A model generated the notes under the pieces. It searched no databases. It saw only the letters and a program-made list of their open reading frames with translations, and was not told the origin of the DNA. 64,000 bases of DNA, taken from positions 682,001-746,000 of the forward strand of contig LT599017.1 in the NCBI GenBank assembly GCA_900079765.1, written 5' to 3'. The position numbers and the translations under genes are program-made. This document shows positions 53,986 to 61,912 of the stretch, piece after piece (positions within the stretch are counted from its first letter, which is position 1; every line of letters begins with the position of its first letter). This stretch comes from an uncultured Eubacteriales bacterium (GTDB lineage Bacteria; Bacillota; Clostridia; Oscillospirales; Oscillospiraceae).

Positions 53986-55377
53986 ATGCAATTTCTAGGA
54001 CTGGAGCTTGCCGTCAAAAATATCCCGGCGCTGGACCCGGGCTTTGTCCCGTTGGAGGCCTTCTTCGCGTCCTATATTCGGGGCGCATCCCACCCCTTCG
54101 CCCTGGCGGTGGAGCGTGAGGGGGGCCTCGTCTCGGTGTACGAGACCGCCCTGCGTACCCCCGGCGAATTGAACGAGGCCGACCGCCTTTATGTGGACCG
54201 GCTTGCCAAAGCCCTGCTTTGGCTTCGGGGCGGGTGGAAACTCATCGCCTGCGGCAGCGGCGCGGCGGGGGAGTATCTCCGCTCGGCCTATGTCCCCGGC
54301 GGCAGCCGGGATTTTGACCGGGGCTTTATGGAGCGGGTGTACGAGAGACCCTTCGCAGTGGAGAGCCGCCCCTACGACGCCCGCCCCGCCCCGCGGGAGA
54401 GCCCCGCTCCCATTGGGCGGCACAGGGAGGGCTGCCGCATCGGGCTGGACGCGGGAGCAAGCAACCTGAAGGTTTCCGCCGTGGCGGACGGAGTGAGCGT
54501 CTTCTCCGAGACTTACCCCTGGCGTCCCAAGGACAAGGCCGACCCGAGCTACCACCTGGAGCGCCTGACAGCCGCCCTCCGGGCTGCCGCCGGGCATCTG
54601 CCGCGGGTAGACGCGGTGGGGATCTCCTCCGCGGGGGTCTTCGTGGCGGACCGCTGCATGGTGGCAAGTCTCTTCCTCTCCGTGGAGCAGGAGGACTTCA
54701 ACCGCCGCGTCAAGGACATCTACCGTACCGCCGTGGCCGCGCTGGGGGAGGGCATCCCTTGTGCCGTCGCCAACGATGGGGACGTGGCCGCTCTCAGCGG
54801 AGCCATGGAACTGGATGCGGGCGGGGTGCTGGGTATCTCCCTGGGTACCAGCCAGGCCGGGGGCTACGTGGACGGAAACGGGAATGTTACCGGCTGCTTT
54901 AATGAGGTTGCCTTCGCCCCCGTGGACGTCCAGGAGGATGCCGCCCTGGACGAGTGGAGCGGAGATATCGGCTGCGGTGTGAAGTACTTGAGTCAGGACG
55001 GAGCCGTCAAGCTGGCGGAAAAGGCCCGACTGGAGCTGAGCGGAGAGGGGCCAGCCGAACGGTTCGCCGCCCTGCGGCAGTACATGGACGCGGGGGACAC
55101 ACGGGCGGCGGCCGTCTACCGGGATCTGGGAATTTACCTGGGGCACACACTGGCACTCTACAGCCTGTTCTATGATATCCGCCACGTCCTCATCATGGGC
55201 GGAGTGGCGGGCGGCCCGGGCGGGGACATTCTACTGGCCGAGGCGAAACGGGTTCTTGCGGAGGAATACCCCCGCTGTACCTTCACTGTGGCGGTCCCCG
55301 ACGCGGGGAGCCGCCACCTGGGGCAGAGCTATGCCGCCGCCACCCTCCCCGCCGTGCGGGGCGCGGGGATACGATGA
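53986..55377 (+). CDS. ROK-like sugar kinase/regulator with an extra N-terminal domain
   Basis: The 463-residue protein has about 145 N-terminal residues of no recognised family, then an ASKHA kinase fold: IGLDAGASNLKVSAV near 150, VGISSAGVFVA near 206, ANDGDVAAL, and the adenosine-type GVLGISLGTSQAGGYVD near 282. The typical ROK zinc motif CxCGxxGC is not clear, so kinase activity is likely but the sugar is unknown. ATG 53986 has GGAGG upstream. It is followed by an M20 peptidase-like gene after 19 bases. Confidence 0.75.
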   Translation: MQFLGLELAVKNIPALDPGFVPLEAFFASYIRGASHPFALAVEREGGLVSVYETALRTPGELNEADRLYVDRLAKALLWLRGGWKLIACGSGAAGEYLRSAYVPGGSRDFDRGFMERVYERPFAVESRPYDARPAPRESPAPIGRHREGCRIGLDAGASNLKVSAVADGVSVFSETYPWRPKDKADPSYHLERLTAALRAAAGHLPRVDAVGISSAGVFVADRCMVASLFLSVEQEDFNRRVKDIYRTAVAALGEGIPCAVANDGDVAALSGAMELDAGGVLGISLGTSQAGGYVDGNGNVTGCFNEVAFAPVDVQEDAALDEWSGDIGCGVKYLSQDGAVKLAEKARLELSGEGPAERFAALRQYMDAGDTRAAAVYRDLGIYLGHTLALYSLFYDIRHVLIMGGVAGGPGGDILLAEAKRVLAEEYPRCTFTVAVPDAGSRHLGQSYAAATLPAVRGAGIR

Positions 55378-55396
55378 GCGCAGGTGAGAGAAACAT

Positions 55397-56482
55397 ATGA
55401 AAAAGCTGACGGAAGGACAGGAAGGACAGCTCCGGGCGCTGCGGGGCAGGCTGCACGCCTGCCCGGAGGTCTCGGGGCGAGAAACGCATACGAAGGCGGC
55501 GCTCATGGCGTTCCTGGCGGAGCACACCACGCTGGAGCTGGTGGACCGGGGTGTGTGGTTTTACGCGGCGCACCGGGAGAAAGACTCCCCGCCGGGCGTT
55601 GCGTTCCGGGCGGATTACGACGCGCTGGCTACGCCGGACGGCGGTGCCGCCCATCTCTGCGGGCACGACGGGCACGCCGCCGCCCTATGCGGCGTGGGGC
55701 TGATGCTGGAGGGTGAGAACGTGGGGCGGGATGTGTACCTGCTGTTCCAGCCCGCGGAGGAGACGGGTGCGGGCGCCCGGGTCTGCGCGGAGCTCTTTGC
55801 GCTGGAGTGCGTGGGGGAGATCTACGGGGCTCATAACCTCCCCGGGGTCTCGCTGGGCAGGGTGACTACCTGCCCGGGGACCTTTGCCTGCGCGTCCCTG
55901 GGGCTGAGCCTGTACTTTACCGGTGCGCCCACCCACGCGGCCTACCCGGAAAACGGCGTTTCCCCCGCCCCGGCGGTGGGGGAACTGCTGAACGAGCTGC
56001 CCCGCCTGTCTGCCCCGGAGGACTACCAGGGCATGGCGCTGTGCACCGTCATCGGCGCGCGGATGGGGGAGAAGGCCTTCGGGGCCGCCGCAGCGGACGC
56101 CGAGCTGTGGCTTACCCTGCGCGCTGAGCACGATGGGGACCTGGCGTGTTTGGAGAAACGTATCCTCCGCGCCGCTGGGGACCTGGCCCGGGATCACCGC
56201 CTGGGGTTCCGGTTTGAGAAACAGGACGTGTTTCCCGCGACGGAGAACCACGCGTCCTGCGCACGGCGGGTGCTGCGCCTATGCGGCGGTGTGCGGCTTG
56301 AGACGCCCATGCGCTGGAGCGAGGACTTCGGATGGTACCTCCGGCGCTGCCGGGGGGCGTTCTTCGGCATCGGGGCCGGGGAGGGGCACCCGCCCCTCCA
56401 CACCACCGACTACGAGTACCCCGACGCGCTGCTGGCCCCCACCTGCGGGGCCTTCTGGGCGCTTATACCGCCCGTGGAGTGA
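55397..56482 (+). CDS. M20-family amidohydrolase/carboxypeptidase
   Basis: The 361-residue protein has M20D features: CGHDGHAAALCGVGLML near 88 with the metal His pair, FQPAEETGAGARV near 115 with the Glu, the GAHNLPG motif near 142 and the dimerisation-domain segment TGAPTHAAYPENGVSPAP near 175. Such enzymes hydrolyse N-acyl amino acids, hippurate or similar amides. It lies directly after the ROK-like gene and likely shares its transcript. Confidence 0.88.
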   Translation: MKKLTEGQEGQLRALRGRLHACPEVSGRETHTKAALMAFLAEHTTLELVDRGVWFYAAHREKDSPPGVAFRADYDALATPDGGAAHLCGHDGHAAALCGVGLMLEGENVGRDVYLLFQPAEETGAGARVCAELFALECVGEIYGAHNLPGVSLGRVTTCPGTFACASLGLSLYFTGAPTHAAYPENGVSPAPAVGELLNELPRLSAPEDYQGMALCTVIGARMGEKAFGAAAADAELWLTLRAEHDGDLACLEKRILRAAGDLARDHRLGFRFEKQDVFPATENHASCARRVLRLCGGVRLETPMRWSEDFGWYLRRCRGAFFGIGAGEGHPPLHTTDYEYPDALLAPTCGAFWALIPPVE

Positions 56483-56555
56483 ATAAGGCAGTAAACAGAT
56501 TAATTCCTAAACTTAGCGGCTGATAATAGAAAGCTATCAGACGAATTGGTGTAGC

Positions 56556-57299
56556 TTATTCCCACTTAAAAAAGCGGAGGGAAATCGAGATACATATCAC
56601 TCCAATTACAATCATCACAATCACCGGAATGAAAACACTATCTATTGGCAGACCAAGTGAAGCGGCTTTGAGAAGTTTTATTCCTTGTGTCAATGGCAAT
56701 ATATCCGCTACCTTTTGGAGTGCAGCGGGCATCACCTCGTAAGGCAGAGTAGCCCCCGAAAAAATTAACATTGGGAAATACAGCAGACTGGCGGCAGCAC
56801 TAGCTATTTTCGTGTTTGGCGCAATTCCTCCTACCAACAGCCCGATGCTGAACATGGACAACATGACCAGTAAGTATGCGCCCAAAAACTCAAGCCATGA
56901 GCCGTGTAACTGGTAGCCGAAGAATAATGCCCCGGCCAAATAAACAAGGATAAGTGAAACAATGGAATAAAGCGCGTAAATAACAAACTGTACCGCTAAG
57001 ATAAGCGCGGGACTGGTAGGCGTTACCTTGAACCGCTTTAGTATTTTTCTGCTGCGATATTCAGATATGACCAAAGGAAGCCCCATCACACCTCCGGCAC
57101 AAATGGCAATGGTTGATACCGCACCGAAAGATTGCTCCAAAAAGGTATATTCTGCGCCGTCGAAAGCAGGCTTATTTCCGAACACAGCGCCCAAGATAAT
57201 AACGACAGCAACGGGCATACAGATAGAAAAAATAAACATATCCATCCCGCGAAGGGATAACTTGATTTCCGTCTTCAATAAGGCTCTATACGCTTTCAT
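56556..57299 (-). CDS. ABC-2 type transporter permease
   Basis: The 247-residue protein has six hydrophobic segments (about 20-40, 58-80, 105-130, 140-160, 170-190, 225-240) and the ABC-2 fold with PLVISEYRSRKILKRFKVTP between helices 2 and 3. It overlaps the preceding ATP-binding gene by 14 bases, so they are coupled. Together they form a drug or peptide exporter controlled by the adjacent MerR protein. Confidence 0.9.
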   Translation of the reverse strand: MKAYRALLKTEIKLSLRGMDMFIFSICMPVAVVIILGAVFGNKPAFDGAEYTFLEQSFGAVSTIAICAGGVMGLPLVISEYRSRKILKRFKVTPTSPALILAVQFVIYALYSIVSLILVYLAGALFFGYQLHGSWLEFLGAYLLVMLSMFSIGLLVGGIAPNTKIASAAASLLYFPMLIFSGATLPYEVMPAALQKVADILPLTQGIKLLKAASLGLPIDSVFIPVIVMIVIGVICISISLRFFKWE

Positions 57300-58014
57300 T
57301 TTCTACCTCCTCCTCGGTGTGCCAAAGGTATGCATCCTCAAATTTTTCATAAGGACTGGCCTCAATCGCCTCTTGTACTGTGCCGTAAAAAACGCTTTCG
57401 CCTTTTTTCATAATCATGATTTTGTCGCACAGGGTTTCTACCTCGTCCATGAAGTGAGAGGTTAGTAAAATCGTAATTCCTTTTGCTTTTAATGTGGCAA
57501 GACTCTTCCAGACATCTCGACGTGCCTTAGCGTCCAAACCGGTGGTTAGCTCGTCCAAAAATAAGACCTCAGGATTTGGAATCAATGCCAGCACGATGAA
57601 AAGCCGTTGCTTCTGTCCTCCCGAGAGCTCGCTGACAAGACTTTTCAGTTTATCAGAAAGCCCGAATTGTTTTAGAAGAGCACCATAATCCAGAGCGGTT
57701 TTGTAAAGCGAAGCTGTGACCTCACAAAGCTCAGCTACCCTTATTTTGTCTTGATAATTAGTTTCCTGAAACTGAACCCCAACTCTCTCAAATAAATTTC
57801 TCCGCTCTTTTTGCGGATCCATTCCCAAAATGGATACTGTTCCTGCGTCCTGTTTCTTTGTTCCTAAGATACATTCAATGGTTGTGCTTTTACCCGCACC
57901 GTTTGCACCCAACAATCCAAAAACTTCTCCACGGGAGATGGAGATATTGACATCCTCTGCCGCTTTGATATGGCCGTAATACTTGCATAGGTTTTTTACC
58001 TCGATCGTTGTCAT
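57286..58014 (-). CDS. ABC transporter ATP-binding protein
   Basis: The 242-residue protein has Walker A GLLGANGAGKSTTIE near 36, signature SELSGGQKQRLF near 136 and Walker B VLFLDELTTGLDAK near 156. ATG 58014 follows CAGGAGGG; a longer in-frame start would reach into the operator. It is the energising subunit of the exporter with the downstream ABC-2 permease. Expression should come from the 19-bp-spacer promoter at 58053-58083. Confidence 0.94.
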   Translation of the reverse strand: MTTIEVKNLCKYYGHIKAAEDVNISISRGEVFGLLGANGAGKSTTIECILGTKKQDAGTVSILGMDPQKERRNLFERVGVQFQETNYQDKIRVAELCEVTASLYKTALDYGALLKQFGLSDKLKSLVSELSGGQKQRLFIVLALIPNPEVLFLDELTTGLDAKARRDVWKSLATLKAKGITILLTSHFMDEVETLCDKIMIMKKGESVFYGTVQEAIEASPYEKFEDAYLWHTEEEVENESV

Positions 58015-58052
58015 GCGATCAAATCCCTCCTGTTTTTTACTTTGCGTAAAAA

Positions 58053-58083
58053 AGAATAACACCAGAACAAAGTCTGGTGTTAA
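58053..58083 (-). promoter_or_regulatory. MerR-type promoter and operator of the ABC exporter
   Basis: Reading leftward, TTAACA, a 19-bp spacer and TATTCT; long spacers of 19-20 bp are the hallmark of MerR-activated promoters. The spacer is covered by a palindrome with arms AACACCAGA and TCTGGTGTT (58058-58081). It overlaps the end of the regulator gene. Confidence 0.7.
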
Positions 58084-58841
58084 AGTGTAGGGTTTGTCTG
58101 AAATTGTTTTTTCATCTTCTCAAGATGACCAAGCATAGCCTTTGCGTTTTGTTCAGCGTAATGCAGTGAAGTGAGTAGTTTATCGCACACAGAAATAATA
58201 TCGTCATTATCCTTTGGCGTGTCAATCACCTGCCGAATGTCCGCTTCAGGATTTTGAGATAGAGTATTCAGCATTCGTAAAACCGCTGAAAGAGAGTAGT
58301 TTGCTAAGCGCAGGGAACGTATGATTTTCAATCGCTGAATATCTTCATCGGTATAAACGCGATAGCCATTTTGCTTACGCTTTACTGTCAGCAAGCCGTT
58401 CATCTCCCAATTTCTCAAAGCGTCCATTGAGATCTGCAAATAGTCAGCCGCTTCTCTTCTGGTCATAAACGCAGTACCGATTTCCTGGCTGTCACCTGAT
58501 AACAGCTTTTCGGTAATTGCTATGGCTTCTTCCGCATTTCTCTGCTCAGTTCTAATCTGTTGCAGATAATGTTCCGCCAAACAAATTGCCTTGCCGAAAT
58601 TCCCAAGCGCGGAAGCCTTAATAATAGCAATCGCTTGCTTTCTCAGTCCATTTTGCAGGACTTCAACCTTTAGCGCAATTCTAGCTAATTTTATTTGCTC
58701 TATATGAAAATCTGTAAAGACACGGTAGCCGTTTTCCTTGCGCTCCGGCTTAGGAATCAGTTCAAGCGCTTCATAAAGCCTTACTGTATTGGGGTGGATT
58801 CCAATACGGCGTGCAATTTCAGAGGTCTTGTAAGTGTTCAT
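58080..58841 (-). CDS. Tandem MerR-type regulator with two DNA-binding domains
   Basis: The 253-residue protein carries two complete MerR helix-turn-helix domains. The first is near the N terminus (TSEIARRIGIHPNTVRLYEA, GYRVFTD), the second at about 125-190 (TRREAADYLQISMDALRNWE, GYRVYTDEDIQRLKIIRSL). Each ends in the winged RV(Y/F)TD motif. A C-terminal region (about 195-253) may be the sensor. ATG 58841 is preferred over 58844, an adjacent ATG; GGTGGTG lies upstream. The gene is flanked by two near-identical operators. Confidence 0.85.
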   Translation of the reverse strand: MNTYKTSEIARRIGIHPNTVRLYEALELIPKPERKENGYRVFTDFHIEQIKLARIALKVEVLQNGLRKQAIAIIKASALGNFGKAICLAEHYLQQIRTEQRNAEEAIAITEKLLSGDSQEIGTAFMTRREAADYLQISMDALRNWEMNGLLTVKRKQNGYRVYTDEDIQRLKIIRSLRLANYSLSAVLRMLNTLSQNPEADIRQVIDTPKDNDDIISVCDKLLTSLHYAEQNAKAMLGHLEKMKKQFQTNPTL

Positions 58842-58870
58842 CATATCACCACCATTTATAGCGCCATGTT

Positions 58871-58894
58871 AACACCACATCAAAGTCTGGTGTT
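58871..58894 (-). promoter_or_regulatory. MerR-type operator of the regulator gene
   Basis: A 24-base palindrome with arms AACACCA and TGGTGTT differs at two positions from the operator at 58058-58081. A 19-bp spacer lies between an AAAACA-like -35 and TAACAT as -10, matching the architecture of the exporter promoter. Confidence 0.65.
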
Positions 58895-58971
58895 TTAATG
58901 GAGGGTTTTAATTGTAGCTGATAAAAATAAAAAGTACAAGTAAATGAAAACTATGGGCTATTCTATAAATT

Positions 58972-59014
58972 GAAAGCAATCGTATCGTTCAAAATGAACG
59001 ATACGATTGCTTTC
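58972..59014. terminator. Perfect 20-bp hairpin terminator
   Basis: GAAAGCAATCGTATCGTTCA and its complement, loop AAA, end the leftward Gfo/Idh gene. No other gene lies in 58895-58971. Confidence 0.75.
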
Positions 59015-59044
59015 GCCGTCCTTATTCGTTTATATGGGAGTGGA

Positions 59045-60025
59045 TCAGCCCTCGCCGGGATAGACCACGCCTGTCTGGCGGCGGATCTCCTGGGTGACGC
59101 GGTAGACATCCAGCATCAGCGCATGGGGGGCCAGGGGGGACTGCCGTTCCCCCGCAGCGGCGCAGCGGATGAACTCGTCCAGCTCGTACCACATGCGCTC
59201 GGGGCGCTGCTCCCGCGTCAAGCTCCGCGCCTCCCCCTGGCGGGTGCGCAGTTCAACCTCCAGCGGGACGGAGCCACTGGAGTAGAGGAGGCTGCCGTCT
59301 TCGCCCTGGATCTCGTTGCGGGCTGTGGTGAAGGTGACCTTGGAGTGGAGGATCGTTATCTCCATCTCGGGGTAGGTAAGAATGACCGCGCCTGAGCCGT
59401 CCACCCCGGTCTCCAGAAGGGTGGCGCTGGCCTGTACCTGCTGGGGCGGGCCGAAGAGAGCGATGGCCTGGTAGAGCGGGTAGATGCCGATGTCCATGAG
59501 GGAGCCGCCCATTTTCTCAGGCTTGAAGGCGTTCTCCACGATGCCCAAGCGGTAGTTGTCGTACCGGCTGGAGTACTGGCAGTAGCTCATAAGCGCCTTG
59601 CGGATATGCCCCAGCTCCCCCAGGTGCTCCCGGACGGCGAGGAAGTTGGGCAGGTACAGGGGGACGATCCCCTCCAGCAGCAGGGTGCCGCTAATGGCGG
59701 AGGCGGCGACCATCTCCTCCGCCTGGGCCAGGGTGGGGGCCAGGGGCTTTTCGCACAGAACAGGAACTCCGGAGCGCAAAAGGTCCACGGTGGCGGCACA
59801 GTGGAGGTTGTTGGGCGTGGCGACATAGACCCCTTCCAGGCCGGGGATGGAGGCGAGCTTGCGGTAGTCTTCCACGGCGGGGACGCCGCCGTACTTGTGG
59901 GCAAAGGACTCCGCCTTGACAAGGCTGCTGCCGCAGACCGCGCTAAGCGTGAACTCCGGGTGGAGCTGGGCGGCGGACAAGAACCTGTCGCAGATAGCGC
60001 TGGTGCCGATAACCGCTATTTTCAT
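59045..60025 (-). CDS. Gfo/Idh/MocA-family oxidoreductase
   Basis: The 326-residue NAD(P)-dependent enzyme has IGTSAICDRFLSAA at the N terminus in place of the classic GxGxxG, the family motif CEKPLAPT near 92 and a substrate-domain segment GGSLMDIGIYPLYQAI near 173, where Gfo/Idh enzymes carry catalytic Asp and His. It would oxidise or reduce a sugar or inositol-type alcohol. It is monocistronic behind a terminator after the HPr gene, so linkage to the PTS genes is loose. Confidence 0.9.
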   Translation of the reverse strand: MKIAVIGTSAICDRFLSAAQLHPEFTLSAVCGSSLVKAESFAHKYGGVPAVEDYRKLASIPGLEGVYVATPNNLHCAATVDLLRSGVPVLCEKPLAPTLAQAEEMVAASAISGTLLLEGIVPLYLPNFLAVREHLGELGHIRKALMSYCQYSSRYDNYRLGIVENAFKPEKMGGSLMDIGIYPLYQAIALFGPPQQVQASATLLETGVDGSGAVILTYPEMEITILHSKVTFTTARNEIQGEDGSLLYSSGSVPLEVELRTRQGEARSLTREQRPERMWYELDEFIRCAAAGERQSPLAPHALMLDVYRVTQEIRRQTGVVYPGEG

Positions 60026-60106
60026 CGTGAAGACCCCTTTTATCTGATTAGAAGTGAAGGTGTGGTATCAGTATAGCGCATAATGGGCGCTCTCGCAATG
60101 GGATCC

Positions 60107-60138
60107 AAAAAACCGGGCCCCTCGGTTGAGGGGCCCGG
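60107..60138 (-). terminator. Intrinsic terminator of the DeoR-EIIA-HPr operon
   Basis: CCGGGCCCCTC pairs with GAGGGGCCCGG, loop GGTT, followed on the minus strand by TTTTTT. Confidence 0.9.
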
Positions 60139-60146
60139 CCAGATAT

Positions 60147-60419
60147 TCATTCGGACTCGTTCTCTCCGCCGGAGCGGATCAGCTCCACGGCGGCCTTAAG
60201 GGCGGCGCGTTCGTCGTACCCTGAGCATTGGATCTCAATCTCCGCGCCCTGTTTCATGCAGGCGGCCATGACGCTCATGATGCTTTTTCCATCGATCTCC
60301 CGCCCGTTGTGGCGGAGGGTGACAGAGCAGGGAAAGTCGTTCATGGCGGAGACAAAGGCCCCCGCGAGGCGCATATGGAATCCGGCTTTGTTGGTAACGG
60401 TAAGGGTTTCGCTGACCAT
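60147..60419 (-). CDS. HPr-like phosphocarrier protein
   Basis: The 90-residue product has all key HPr residues at canonical positions: His15 and Arg17 in KAGFHMRLAG and regulatory Ser46 in GKSIMS. Ala16 of the usual HARPA is replaced by Met. It accepts phosphate from enzyme I at His15 and may be phosphorylated at Ser46 by HPr kinase. ATG 60419 follows ACGGAGG; a longer in-frame reading overlaps the EIIA gene and is spurious. It lies in an operon with a single EIIA and a DeoR regulator without an EIIBC, so a regulatory or second HPr role is likely. Confidence 0.9.
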   Translation of the reverse strand: MVSETLTVTNKAGFHMRLAGAFVSAMNDFPCSVTLRHNGREIDGKSIMSVMAACMKQGAEIEIQCSGYDERAALKAAVELIRSGGENESE

Positions 60420-60459
60420 GGGGGAAGTCCTCCGTTTTTTTCTGTGGTATATTTGAGAC

Positions 60460-60921
60460 TTATTTGCCCTCGGCCTCCCGGAGGATGGAGAGGAACTCAC
60501 CCGAGGTCTTGGCGGCCACAAGGCGCTCCACCAGTTGGTCGTTCTTGGTGAAGAGCTTGAGCAGGGAGGAGAGCATCTCCAGGTAGCCGCTGGGATCGTG
60601 CTCAGGACCCACCAGCAGGAAGACCAGGCGGGATTTGCTGCCGTCCGCCGCACCGAAGTCCACACCGCCTGGGACGGTGAGGACGTTGACGCCCAGGCTG
60701 GCTACGCCCCGGCTCTTGGCGTGGGGAATGGCAATGCCGCCGGGAAGGGCGGTGGTACCCTGGCTCTCGCGCACCAGTACGTCGGCGTGGCAGGTAGCGG
60801 CGTCGGCCAGAACGCCGAAACGGTGGGGGCCGGAGATGAGCATATTGATGGCCTCTTCCTTATTGGCGACGGAGGCGCTGAGGAGGATGCCGTCCTCGTT
60901 GAGGAGATCGGTGATAAACAT
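60460..60921 (-). CDS. PTS EIIA component, fructose/mannitol (EIIA-Ntr-like) type
   Basis: The 153-residue cytoplasmic protein has the PTS EIIA type-2 fold with the phosphorylated His67 in GGIAIPHAKS and the later VFLLVGPEHDPSGYLEMLSS. Family knowledge: it passes phosphate from HPr to an EIIB, or acts as a regulator if no EIIB is present. No membrane EIIC or EIIB is in the window. Second gene of the leftward DeoR-EIIA-HPr operon. Confidence 0.92.
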   Translation of the reverse strand: MFITDLLNEDGILLSASVANKEEAINMLISGPHRFGVLADAATCHADVLVRESQGTTALPGGIAIPHAKSRGVASLGVNVLTVPGGVDFGAADGSKSRLVFLLVGPEHDPSGYLEMLSSLLKLFTKNDQLVERLVAAKTSGEFLSILREAEGK

Positions 60922-60980
60922 ACTTTAATCGCCCTTTCTATAATAAAATATTAATATGGTAAAGAGGCACACGCCTCGGG

Positions 60981-61736
60981 TCAACTCTTCTGCGCGACCT
61001 CCCGGATGACGGTTAAGGAGCGGTAGCTCTCGTCAGGCAGGGTGTCGGTAATGATGCAGGCCTTCCCCAGCTCGGCAAAGGAGACCGACGCCACCACGTT
61101 GAACTTGCTGTGGTCGGCTAAGACGTACACCATATAGGACCGGGCCACGGCCTCGGATTTGAGCATGGCCTCCTCAGCGTCGGGGGAGGTGAAACCCGCC
61201 TCCTGGGAGATGCCGTTGACCCCGATGAAACACTTGGTAAAGTTGTAGCGTCGCAGGTTTTTGGAGGCCACTGAGCCCACTACCGCCTCGGTGGAGGCCT
61301 TGAACTGACCGCCCAGGATATAGGACTTAAGCCCCTTGCGGGCCAGGCGCTGGGCGTGGCTAAAGCCGTTGGTGACGAAGGTGGCCCGGCTTTCTCCCAC
61401 AGCGTCCACCAGGTGTTCGGTGGTGGTGCCCGCGTCGATGTAGACGAAGTCGTCGTCCTGGATCAGGGTGGCGGCGTACTGGCCCAGCAGGGCCTTGGAC
61501 TCAATGTTGCGGGCGGACTTGACGGATATGTCTTCGTCATAGGTGAGAAAGCTTGCGGAGAGGGCGGTAGCGCCGCCATGGACCTTGTTGAGCTTGCCCA
61601 TTTCCCGCAGGGTATTCAGGTCCCGGCGTACCGTCGCCTCCGACGCGCCCAGCTCCTGGGTCAGCTCGGTCACGGTGACGGCCCGCCTGCGGCTCAACAG
61701 GTTCAAGATCATTTGATAGCGCTCCTGGGTCAGCAT
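60981..61736 (-). CDS. DeoR-family transcriptional regulator
   Basis: The 251-residue protein has an N-terminal DeoR helix-turn-helix (about 5-55: VTVTELTQELGASEATVRRD split over residues 20-39; HGGATAL) and a sugar-isomerase-like effector domain with DAGTTTEHLVDAV near 99 and FIGVNGISQEAGFTSPD near 165. It should bind a sugar phosphate. It is the first gene of the operon, and its promoter carries three 10-bp-spaced GATTGA repeats that are its likely operator. ATG 61736 has GAGG upstream. Confidence 0.93.
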   Translation of the reverse strand: MLTQERYQMILNLLSRRRAVTVTELTQELGASEATVRRDLNTLREMGKLNKVHGGATALSASFLTYDEDISVKSARNIESKALLGQYAATLIQDDDFVYIDAGTTTEHLVDAVGESRATFVTNGFSHAQRLARKGLKSYILGGQFKASTEAVVGSVASKNLRRYNFTKCFIGVNGISQEAGFTSPDAEEAMLKSEAVARSYMVYVLADHSKFNVVASVSFAELGKACIITDTLPDESYRSLTVIREVAQKS

Positions 61737-61754
61737 GACGGGATTCCTCGTTTC

Positions 61755-61784
61755 GATTGAATGTGATTGATTATGATTGAATGT
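61755..61784. promoter_or_regulatory. Three GATTGA direct repeats, probable DeoR operator
   Basis: GATTGA starts at 61755, 61765 and 61775, an exact 10-bp period, with extended consensus GATTGAATGT. The repeats cover the start site of the promoter at 61781-61809, a repressing position. Confidence 0.6.
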
Positions 61785-61809
61785 TATCAGAATAGGCGGG
61801 GAAAGTCAA
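61781..61809 (-). promoter_or_regulatory. Sigma-A promoter of the DeoR-EIIA-HPr operon
   Basis: Reading leftward, TTGACT (61809-61804), a 17-bp spacer and TAACAT (61786-61781). Confidence 0.7.
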
Positions 61810-61870
61810 CCAAATACAATCAATAATAATATACAAACTTGCAGGACTTTCCAGACCTTTCCGTGTGCAA

Positions 61871-61912
61871 AAAGGAGCGTCCGGGGTCATTGAACCCCGG
61901 ACGCTCTCTTTT
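61871..61912 (-). terminator. Intrinsic terminator of the hydrolase gene
   Basis: AGCGTCCGGGGT pairs with ACCCCGGACGCT, loop of six. On the minus strand it is followed by CCTTTTTG. Confidence 0.85.
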
